A stretch of DNA of 64,000 bases from the NCBI GenBank assembly GCA_965242595.1, contig OZ251464.1, forward strand, positions 1,860,001-1,924,000. Reading direction: 5' to 3'. Shown here in pieces: positions 17,446 to 24,568 of the stretch. The stretch is from SP197 sp965242595. Lineage in GTDB: Bacteria; Pseudomonadota; Alphaproteobacteria; SP197. Made by a program: the position numbers and the translations under genes. Within the stretch, counting starts at the first letter, position 1. Every line of letters begins with the position of its first letter. The notes below the pieces were generated by a model. It did not search any database and was not told where the DNA came from. It worked only from the letters and a program-made list of their open reading frames with translations.

Positions 17446-17466
17446 GCGGCCTTGCCCGATGCCGGA

Positions 17467-17751
17467 TCAGTCTGGCGCCGGGTCCACGATCACCCGGCCA
17501 CGCCCGCGTCGGACGATATAGCCGCCGCGGCGGATCAGCAGCTTCCTGCTCTTCACCAGATCCCACACGGTATCGGCGAGCAGATCCGCATGTTTGTCCC
17601 TGGCCTCCGCCGCCATGCCCGCTTGCGACGACAGCCATTCGGAAAAAGCGCGATCGGCGATGTTGTCGCCGACCAACTTGCGCAGCGCGTTGAGTTTGCG
17701 GAGCTGACCCTTGGTAAGGCCGCTTTCGTCGAAGTGGTTGGACGGTGTCAT
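17467..17751 (-). CDS. Small conserved protein, copy A of a duplicated pair
   Basis: A 94-residue protein I do not recognise. A second copy is at 33973-34257: both are 94 residues with about 77 identical positions. It starts MTPSNHFDESGLTKGQLRKL, has a central helix (RDKHADLLADTVWDLV) and ends in an Arg/Gly-rich segment (RRGGYIVRRGRGRVIV) that could contact nucleic acid. The ATG at 17751 is the only start conserved in both copies. The promoter upstream is conserved as well (17787-17815). The gene ends 22 bases from tRNA-Ala. No transposase or terminal repeats are visible around it. Function is unknown. Confidence 0.7.
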   Translation of the reverse strand: MTPSNHFDESGLTKGQLRKLNALRKLVGDNIADRAFSEWLSSQAGMAAEARDKHADLLADTVWDLVKSRKLLIRRGGYIVRRGRGRVIVDPAPD

Positions 17752-17786
17752 GGATATCGAACCCGTTGGTTGCCTCGGTTGCGGCC

Positions 17787-17815
17787 TTTTAGCGTCTTTC
17801 CGCCGCCTTTGTAAA
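17787..17815 (-). promoter_or_regulatory. Promoter of small duplicated gene, copy A
   Basis: Read on the minus strand: TTTACA (17815-17810), a 17-base spacer, then CTAAAA (17792-17787). The same arrangement with identical spacing occurs before copy B. Conservation of both boxes while the spacer has diverged supports a working sigma70-type promoter. The ATG is about 35 bases downstream. Confidence 0.6.
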
Positions 17816-18170
17816 GCCACCGCCATGGCAGGCCCCAGGCGATTTCGAGGGCGCCTGGGGCAGTCGCCGCCAGAAGGCGGGGCCGTGGCCGTAAAAGATG
17901 CGGACACCGGCGGCGCAGCAGGAGCAGGGAATCCAGCATCGCGGTGCGGTCGCAGACCAGCCGCGGCAGGTGCCGCTCCTCCAGGGTGCATCGGAAATAG
18001 CAGGCATCGCCCGAAGCCAACCGAACTATCGGCGACCGATGCCCCGGAACGTGGCCGAAGGTGGGCACGGTGACGATGCTGCCGTCGCCGAACAGGTCGT
18101 GTTCGCCATCGACCTGCATCACCGGATGGCCGTGGTCGTCATCGCGCGGGTTGCAGGCGTTGGCCGCCAT
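17815..18170 (-). pseudogene. Remnant of an N-acyl homoserine lactonase-like metallo-beta-lactamase
   Basis: Only the C-terminal half of an AHL-lactonase-type metallo-beta-lactamase is left. One frame gives DGEHDLFGDGSIVTVPTFGHVPGHRSP followed by RLASGDACYFRCTLEERHLP, where about six residues seem deleted before DACY. After the LLRR stretch the similarity continues in another frame as VRIFYGHGPAFWRRLPQAP, so there is a frameshift. The N-terminal HxHxDH metal site is missing, and the usual GHD has become GHG. It is not functional. Its 3' end abuts the promoter of small gene copy A, which suggests that the arrival of that cassette truncated or followed the decay. Confidence 0.7.
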
Positions 18171-18353
18171 CTCCTCCGGCAGCCTGCCCGCCTGCCATTA
18201 GCCCCGCTGGGTGACGATGCGGGCGAAGCGTTTCTGCAAGTGGACGTCTACACCAGGATTGAAGAAGCGCATGCAGAGGTCGCGCGCGACCGCCACCCCG
18301 GCAGCGGACATGCAGTTTCCCGCAGCCTCGCCCGGCGGCGGGGCCAGTGCGGT

Positions 18354-19148
18354 TCAGTCCCCGGTGGACGCCAGGGTGGCGAACATGTGGAGATGGCGCA
18401 ACGCGCCGCCGGCCAGCGCCTCGAAGCGCTGCCTGCTCGCATGGATACGCGCCCGGAACCTGTCCTCGCCCAGCGCAGCGCGCAGCGGCTCCGCCTCAGG
18501 ACCGGCAAGGAAGGCCAGCTCACGCCCTGCGGCCGCCTCCGACAGCCGGCTGTGGTCCCGCACCCGCACCTGCCCCAGCCCGGCCGCCGCGAAGGCGGCG
18601 GTGTAGGTGGCAAGCCCTTCGAAGTGGAACGACAGCCCATAGGCGCGCATGGCGTCGAGCCAGTCATCGTAGAGCCGTCCCGTGCCCTCGCGCGGCTCGC
18701 CGGGCACGAAATCGGCGCAGACAAGCCGCCCGCCCGGGGCCAGCACGCGGGCAATTTCGGCGAAGATCGCGCCCTTGTCGGCGATGTGGCAGACGACATC
18801 CTTGGCGAAGACGGCATCGAAAACCGCCCCGCCGAAGGGCAGAGGTCCCGCCTCCACCGCGCGGAAGGCGACCTTGTCCGCCAGCCCCGCCGCTTCGGCC
18901 GCGGCCCGGGCGCGACAGACCAGACCGGCGTCGAGATCGATGCCGGTGACGCGCCCGGCATCGAAGGTAGCGACGAGCAGCAGGGATGCGCCCCCCAGCC
19001 CGCAGCCCAGGTCGAGCACATGACCACCGCCCAGCGCCACCCTTTCGAGCAGCACCGACATCTCTTCGGCCCCACCCGGCGACAGGAAGCCCTTGCCATA
19101 GAGCGCCTCCATGCCGTGAACGACCCGGTCCGTATATTGCGTGCTCAC
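18354..19148 (-). CDS. SAM-dependent methyltransferase, phosphoethanolamine N-methyltransferase-like
   Basis: A 264-residue class I methyltransferase. The SAM site is VLDLGCGLGGASLLL (about residues 41-55) with VTGIDLDAG as the second motif and a VCHIADKGAIF region after it. The N-terminal MEALYGKGFLSPGGAEE resembles the phosphoethanolamine N-methyltransferase and related small-molecule methyltransferase group. The acceptor is not certain. I chose GTG 19148: it has a purine-rich AGGGGCAGG upstream and opens the family N-terminus. The longer frame runs backwards through the tRNA-Ser gene and is an artefact. Confidence 0.8.
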   Translation of the reverse strand: MSTQYTDRVVHGMEALYGKGFLSPGGAEEMSVLLERVALGGGHVLDLGCGLGGASLLLVATFDAGRVTGIDLDAGLVCRARAAAEAAGLADKVAFRAVEAGPLPFGGAVFDAVFAKDVVCHIADKGAIFAEIARVLAPGGRLVCADFVPGEPREGTGRLYDDWLDAMRAYGLSFHFEGLATYTAAFAAAGLGQVRVRDHSRLSEAAAGRELAFLAGPEAEPLRAALGEDRFRARIHASRQRFEALAGGALRHLHMFATLASTGD

Positions 19149-19268
19149 GCCTGCCCCTGCTTCGCAGCGCAATCTAGCCGCGCCGAGGCGCGGACGACAA
19201 GGCAGGCCACCGTCTCCCCGGACAGCCCCTTGCCTGCCCGCCAACCGGGGTGTATCGCAGGCGCCCAG

Positions 19269-19354
19269 GGACGGGTGGCCGAGCGGTCGAAGGCGGCGGT
19301 CTTGAAAACCGCAGGGGGCGCAACCCCCCGGGGGTTCGAATCCCTCCCCGTCCG
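19269..19354 (+). tRNA. tRNA-Ser (TGA)
   Basis: A class II tRNA of 86 bases: acceptor GGACGGG/CCCGTCC with discriminator G, anticodon loop CTTGAAA (anticodon TGA, reads TCA), a long variable arm (AGGGGGCGCAACCCCC), and T-arm GGGTTCGAATCCC. CCA is not encoded. Confidence 0.96.
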
Positions 19355-19553
19355 CGGGCCTCTCTTGTAACCCAACGATACGGAACGACTTTTCCGAGGC
19401 CGCGGTGATGCCCCCGGTCCCCAAGCACCGATCGGCAACCGCCCCTGCCGCTGTGGTGGTTGCGACAGAGCCATCCATTGTGACCGCCATCGTTTTCGAT
19501 GCGCCGGCCTGGCGCACCAACCCTAAGCCGAGAGCCTGCCCGGCAGGCCATCG

Positions 19554-20447
19554 TCACATCGCCGCTTCATCCACGCCGTGCTGGCGGCAGGCGGCCGTCA
19601 CTGTATTGGCCAGCAGACAGGCGATGGTCATCGGGCCGACGCCGCCCGGCACCGGCGTGATGGCGCCGGCGACCTCCACCGCCTCGTCGAAGCGGACATC
19701 GCCCACCAGCTTCGCTTTCCCATCCGCCGCCTCTACTCGGTTGATGCCGACATCGACGACGACGGCACCGGGTTTGACCCAGCCACCACGCACCATCCCG
19801 GGGCGGCCCACGGCGGCGACCACGATATCCGCCCGGCGCACCACCGCCGGCAGGTCGCGCGTGCGCGAATGGGCGACGGTGACAGTGCAATGATCTTCCA
19901 GAAGCAGTTGCGCCATGGGTTTGCCGACAATGTTGGAGCGCCCGACGATCACCGCCTCCGCGCCTTTCATGCCGTCGGCGCCCAGCTGGCGGCGCAACAT
20001 CAGCCGGCAGCCGAGCGGCGTGCAGGGGACCATCGCTTGCTGGCCGGTGGCGAGCCGGCCGGCATTGACGGCGTGAAACCCATCCACATCCTTGGCCGGG
20101 TCGATGGCGTCGATGACCGCCTTCTCGTCGATGGCGGCGGGCAGAGGGAGCTGCACCAGGATGCCGTTGACGCGGGCATCGGCGTTGAGCGCCTCGACCC
20201 GGGCCAACAGCTCCTCCTGGCTGGCGCTTGCGGACAGGCGGAACTCGAAGCTTTCCATCCCGGCCTCGACCGTCGCCTTGCCCTTGTTGCGGACATAGAC
20301 GCGGCTTGCCGGATCGTCACCCACCAGCACCACGGCCAGGCCGGGGTCGATGCCGTGGCGGTCCTTCAGCATGGCGACCCTGGCCGCCGTTTCCCCACGC
20401 AGCTGGCGCGCCATGGCCTTGCCGTCGATCATGCTTGCCTGGCCCAT
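19554..20447 (-). CDS. folD: Bifunctional methylenetetrahydrofolate dehydrogenase / methenyltetrahydrofolate cyclohydrolase
   Basis: A 297-residue FolD of normal length. Motifs: YVRNKGKATVEAG (catalytic Lys region), GILVQLPLP, the KDVDGFH segment, and the NADP-binding VIVGRSNIVGKPMAQLL. The C-terminal PGGVGPMT is also typical. It converts methylene-THF to formyl-THF, linking to the ThyX and demethylating flavoprotein reactions elsewhere in the window. YggT lies 48 bases upstream on the same strand. Confidence 0.96.
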   Translation of the reverse strand: MGQASMIDGKAMARQLRGETAARVAMLKDRHGIDPGLAVVLVGDDPASRVYVRNKGKATVEAGMESFEFRLSASASQEELLARVEALNADARVNGILVQLPLPAAIDEKAVIDAIDPAKDVDGFHAVNAGRLATGQQAMVPCTPLGCRLMLRRQLGADGMKGAEAVIVGRSNIVGKPMAQLLLEDHCTVTVAHSRTRDLPAVVRRADIVVAAVGRPGMVRGGWVKPGAVVVDVGINRVEAADGKAKLVGDVRFDEAVEVAGAITPVPGGVGPMTIACLLANTVTAACRQHGVDEAAM

Positions 20448-20495
20448 ACCGGCCCCCCCGGTTGTCTCGTGAGAAAGGTTTCGCCCTGCACCCGG

Positions 20496-20804
20496 CTAGG
20501 AGCGGGAGAGCGGCAGCAGGACGCTGTCGACGACGAAGCGGCGCAGAAACTCCAGCACCACGATAGCGACGATGGGCGCGATGTCGATACCGCCAAGGCT
20601 CCCCAGGAAACGCTTCAGCAGGTGACGAATGGGGTCCAGCACCGGCGCGGTCGCCTGCCACAGGGAGCGCCACACCTGGTCCACCACCGGGCTGCGGATA
20701 TCGACGATACCGAAGGCGAGCAGCCAGTCGAACACGACCCGGGCGACGAGAATCCAGAAATAGATGCGACAAACGGTATCGACGAGCCAGACGATAGCGT
20801 CCAT
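20496..20804 (-). CDS. YggT family integral membrane protein
   Basis: A 102-residue YggT protein with two hydrophobic regions (IVWLVDTVCRIYFWILVARVV and IDIAPIVAIVVLEFLRRFVV) flanking the conserved APVLDPIRHLL helix. The family is found in the inner membrane across bacteria; its molecular role is poorly known, with links to ion homeostasis and cell-envelope functions. It is probably co-transcribed with folD. Confidence 0.9.
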   Translation of the reverse strand: MDAIVWLVDTVCRIYFWILVARVVFDWLLAFGIVDIRSPVVDQVWRSLWQATAPVLDPIRHLLKRFLGSLGGIDIAPIVAIVVLEFLRRFVVDSVLLPLSRS

Positions 20805-21127
20805 GGCAGGGTCTCCAGGGCGTGGAGGATGCCTGCCAATCTAGCCCGGGGCGGGGCGGGAAGGAATGCTCGCAACACGAGAGCGCGGCGCCTGGCGCGC
20901 GGATGCCGCCCGGGATGTCGCCGCCCCGGCGCCTGCCCGCAGTGAACGCCAGACGCGACGCCATGGCCGGGGCCTCGCGCGGATGCCGGCCGTGACACGC
21001 CGCTGCCCCGGGCCGCGAATCGGGGCAGCGGTTTCACAAACCGGCTGCCATAGGCTAGCCTTGCGCGCGGAAGGCGGCCTTTCGCCGGTTCTCTCCCGTG
21101 TCGTTGCAGGCATGAGGCAAAGCGGTC
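20805..21127. other. Intergenic region before the exporter genes, with a strong hairpin
   Basis: No supported gene in these 323 bases. The main feature is a perfect 11-bp inverted repeat at 21000-21031 (CCGCTGCCCCG, 10-base loop, CGGGGCAGCGG) followed by TTT. It lies about 97 bases before the first exporter gene and on its strand. It could be a leader hairpin or a weak terminator. I see no convincing promoter. Confidence 0.55.
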
Positions 21128-22381
21128 ATGCGCCAGAACAACCTGTTTCGCGCAGCATCGCTGAAGCGGCTTTCCGATCCCGAAGACCTCGACCGCACGC
21201 TCACCGTCGTTACAACCAAGGCATGGATCGCGACCGTGACTCTGGCGGCCATGGTGGCGGCGATCGTCGTCTGGTCTTTCGAAGGCGAGGTTCCGACCTA
21301 TGTGAAATCCCAGGGAATCCTTTTGAACCGCGATGGCAAGATCTTCGATGCGGCGACGCTTGGCAGCGGCGTTCTGACCAGCATCCTGGCCGAGGTGGGC
21401 GACACGGTGGAACAGGGCAGCATCATCGCCGAGATCGCCAATTTCGAGGCGACAGAGCGTTATCGCAGCGCCCTGGCGCTGGTGGAAGAACGCACCATAG
21501 CGGTGGCGGAGCTCAAGATGGCGATGGCGGCCGAAGACGAACTGATCGTCAGGAATGTCGAACAGCAACGCCGACGCCTGGAACAGCTGGAACGCAACAA
21601 CCGCACATCGGTGGAAAACGCCCATCAGCGCCTGGAAGATTACCGCCAGTTGTTCGAAGAACACATCGTCACCCGCGCCGCCGTGGAGCGCAGCCAGAAC
21701 ACCTATGATCAGGCACAACGGGAGCTGTTCGCCACCCTGCGCCAGCGCGACGACCTGGAAGCGACCGAAATCCGCCGCCAGACCGAACGCCGCGTCCGCA
21801 TCTCCGAGGCAGAGGCGCGACAGCAAGCGGCGGAACGCCAGGCCAATGAGCTCGAAGCCCTGATCAACACTCAGCACATCGTGGCGCCGGTCTCCGGCCT
21901 CGTCATCGAGATCAAGGCGACCATCGGCACCGTGCTGCAATCGGGCCAGCCGGTGCTGAGCATCGAAACCGGGCAGGAACAACTCGAAATGCTGGTTTAC
22001 CTGCCGGCCGCCGAGGGCAAACAGGTGGAACCCGGCATGGAGGTGCTGGTTTCGCCCGCCACGGTGCGGCGCGAGGAATATGGCGCCATCCGGGGCGTGG
22101 TCGAATATGTCTCGCCCTTCCCGACCAGCCTCGAGAGCATGATCGCCACCTTGCAGAACCGCGCCCTGGCCCGGACCATCGCCGCCAACGGGGCGCCCTA
22201 TGCCGGCCGCGTGGAGCTGCTGGCCGATCCTGAGACCGTGAGCGGCCTCGCCTGGACATCGCCCAAGGCGGCCGAGAAGACCATCAGCGCCGGCACGCTG
22301 GCCACCGCCGAGGTCAAGGTGGAAAGTCAATCGCCGATCACGCTGGTGGTGCCGCTCATCCGGGAGACGCTGGGGCTTTGA
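21128..22381 (+). CDS. NHLM-type bacteriocin secretion adaptor (HlyD family)
   Basis: A 417-residue membrane-fusion protein. One membrane helix lies at about residues 32-50 (AWIATVTLAAMVAAIVVWSF). It is followed by a lipoyl-like half (VLTSILAEVGDTVEQGSIIAEI), a long coiled coil at about 110-245 rich in Glu, Gln and Arg, and a second lipoyl half (IVAPVSGLVIEIKATIGTVL). This matches the periplasmic adaptor of NHLM/NHLP export systems, which bridges the ABC transporter to the outer membrane. The next gene starts inside its stop codon. I see no outer-membrane TolC-like gene in the window. Confidence 0.9.
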   Translation: MRQNNLFRAASLKRLSDPEDLDRTLTVVTTKAWIATVTLAAMVAAIVVWSFEGEVPTYVKSQGILLNRDGKIFDAATLGSGVLTSILAEVGDTVEQGSIIAEIANFEATERYRSALALVEERTIAVAELKMAMAAEDELIVRNVEQQRRRLEQLERNNRTSVENAHQRLEDYRQLFEEHIVTRAAVERSQNTYDQAQRELFATLRQRDDLEATEIRRQTERRVRISEAEARQQAAERQANELEALINTQHIVAPVSGLVIEIKATIGTVLQSGQPVLSIETGQEQLEMLVYLPAAEGKQVEPGMEVLVSPATVRREEYGAIRGVVEYVSPFPTSLESMIATLQNRALARTIAANGAPYAGRVELLADPETVSGLAWTSPKAAEKTISAGTLATAEVKVESQSPITLVVPLIRETLGL

Positions 22382-24564
22382 GCGCGTCGCTGCGGCCAAA
22401 CCTTTCGCCCCGGCGCGGTGGCAGGCGCGCCGCACCCGCCGTCCTGCAGATGGAGGCGACGGAGTGCGGCGCCGCCTGCCTGGGCATGATCCTGGCCCAT
22501 TACGGGCGCTGGGTGCCGCTGGAGGAGCTGCGCGTGCGATGCGGCGTGTCGCGCGACGGCAGCAAGGCGGTCAACGTGCTGCGGGCGGCGCGTGAATATG
22601 GCCTCCATGCCCAGGGCTATCGACGCGATCCCGGGCGCCTGTTCGACCTGCCCTTCCCCATGATCGTCTTCTGGAATTTCAACCATTTCGTCGTGCTCGA
22701 AGGCATCAGGGGCAACCGGGTCCATATCAACGACCCGGCCGAAGGTCCGCGCCGGATTTCGATGAAGGAATTCGACGAAAGCTTCACCGGCGTCTGCCTG
22801 GGTTTCCAGCCCGGCCCCGAATTCCGCCGCAGCGGCGCCCCTCCCGGCGTCTTCGGCAGCCTGTTCGCCAGGCTGGGCCATGCGCGCACGCCGCTTTTCT
22901 TCGCGGTGCTGGTGACGCTGATGCTGGTGATCCCGGGGCTGGCCGTGGCCACGCTTTCCAAGGTGTTCGTGGACGATGTGCTGATCCCGCGCAACGAAAG
23001 CCTGATCTGGCCGCTGGTGGTCGGGCTGGCGACGGCGGCCGGCCTGCAAGGCGTGCTCACCTGGCTGCAACAGCACTGCATCGCCCGCATGGAAACCAAG
23101 CTTTCGCTGGTCGCCACCTCGCGCTTCTTCTGGCACACCGTGACCTTGCCGATGACCTTCTTCGGCCAGCGTTTCTCTGGCGATCTGGCCAATCGCGTCG
23201 CCTCCAACGACAGGGTGGCGCAGATGCTCTCGGGCGAGTTCGCCACCAACGCCATCAACGTGCTCACCATGGCGGTCTATGCGCCGGTCATGGCGCTCTA
23301 CGATCCGCTGATGGCGCTGGTGGTCTTCGCCATGGTCGCCGTCAACATCTTCACTTTGTGGGCGGTCTCCCGCGCCCGCGAGAACAGCAGCCGCCGCCTG
23401 GTCAACGAGGAGGGCAAGCTGGCGGGGGTGTCGGTCAACGGCATCCACATGGTCGAAACGCTGAAGGCCAGCGGCACGGAAAGCAGCTTTTTCGGGCGCT
23501 GGTCCGGCCTCTATACCAAGCTGCTCAACTCGCAGCAGGAGTTGGCGCTGCTGTCGATCCCCTTGACCATCCTGCCGCCGCTGCTGGCGGCGCTGACCAC
23601 CGTCGCCATCCTGGGCGTCGGCGGCCTGCGCATCCTCGATGGCATGCTTACCGTCGGCGGGCTGGTCGCCTTCCAGAGCCTGGCGCAGAGCTTCTCCCAG
23701 CCGGTGGCCGGCCTGGTCCAATTCGGCGCCAATCTGCAGACCATCAAGGGCGAGATCGCCCGGCTGGACGATGTGCTGAACTACCGGCCCGACGAGCGCG
23801 TGGCGCACGGGCTGAACGAGCGCGAAGCGAACATCCTGCCGCCCGCCCGCGGCTTCGTCGAACTGGAGAATGTCACCTTCGGCTACAACGCCAAGGAGCC
23901 GCCATTGATCGAGAATTTCAACCTTTCGATCCGGCCCGGCCAGCGGGTGGCGCTGGTGGGCAGTTCCGGCAGCGGCAAGTCCACCCTGGGCAAGCTCATC
24001 TGCGGCCTTCTGCGCCCGTGGTCCGGCACCGTGCGCCTGGACGGGCGTGCCGTCGAAGACATCCCATCCAGCCATATTCCCGAGACCATCGCCTATGTCG
24101 ATCAGGAGATCGTGCTGTTCGACGGCAGCGTCTATGACAATGTCACCCTGTGGAACCCCACCATCGTCGATCGCGACATCAGCCAGGCCCTGCGCGATGC
24201 CGTGCTCCACGAAGATGTGGTGATGCGGCCCGGCAAATACGAAACCCAGGTGGGCGAATACGGGCGCAATTTCAGCGGCGGCCAGCGCCAGCGGCTGGAA
24301 ATCGCCCGCGCGCTCGCCACCAACCCCGCCATTCTGGTGCTGGACGAGGCTACGGCCGCCCTCGACCCCGTCGTCGAACTCGACATCGACAACAATCTCA
24401 GGCGGCGCGGCAACACCTGCGTCATCGTCGCCCACCGACTTTCCACCATCCGCGACGCCGACGAGATCGTCGTGCTGGACGGCGGGCGCATCGCCCAGCG
24501 CGGCACCCACGAGCGGCTGATCGAACAGGACGGCCCCTATCGCAACCTGGTGATGGCGCACTGA
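22378..24564 (+). CDS. NHLP-family bacteriocin export ABC transporter with C39 peptidase domain
   Basis: A 728-residue peptidase/permease/ATPase. Residues about 18-150 form a C39 peptidase: catalytic Cys in EATECGAACL, His in NFNHFVVLEG, Asp in HINDPAEG. A six-helix ABC membrane domain follows (about 165-440). The ATPase has Walker A VGSSGSGKSTL, signature FSGGQRQRLEIARA and Walker B ILVLDEATAALD. C39 domains cut leader peptides during export, usually after a double-glycine type site. The start is a TTG at 22378 overlapping the previous stop by four bases. It is the core of the export system. Confidence 0.93.
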   Translation: MSASLRPNLSPRRGGRRAAPAVLQMEATECGAACLGMILAHYGRWVPLEELRVRCGVSRDGSKAVNVLRAAREYGLHAQGYRRDPGRLFDLPFPMIVFWNFNHFVVLEGIRGNRVHINDPAEGPRRISMKEFDESFTGVCLGFQPGPEFRRSGAPPGVFGSLFARLGHARTPLFFAVLVTLMLVIPGLAVATLSKVFVDDVLIPRNESLIWPLVVGLATAAGLQGVLTWLQQHCIARMETKLSLVATSRFFWHTVTLPMTFFGQRFSGDLANRVASNDRVAQMLSGEFATNAINVLTMAVYAPVMALYDPLMALVVFAMVAVNIFTLWAVSRARENSSRRLVNEEGKLAGVSVNGIHMVETLKASGTESSFFGRWSGLYTKLLNSQQELALLSIPLTILPPLLAALTTVAILGVGGLRILDGMLTVGGLVAFQSLAQSFSQPVAGLVQFGANLQTIKGEIARLDDVLNYRPDERVAHGLNEREANILPPARGFVELENVTFGYNAKEPPLIENFNLSIRPGQRVALVGSSGSGKSTLGKLICGLLRPWSGTVRLDGRAVEDIPSSHIPETIAYVDQEIVLFDGSVYDNVTLWNPTIVDRDISQALRDAVLHEDVVMRPGKYETQVGEYGRNFSGGQRQRLEIARALATNPAILVLDEATAALDPVVELDIDNNLRRRGNTCVIVAHRLSTIRDADEIVVLDGGRIAQRGTHERLIEQDGPYRNLVMAH

Positions 24565-24568
24565 AGCC

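Noticed and set aside
19149..19520. Upstream extension of the methyltransferase gene through the tRNA-Ser
   Set aside because: The extension reads through the opposite strand of the tRNA and gives the familiar EGFEPPGG-type artefact; GTG 19148 is the supported start.
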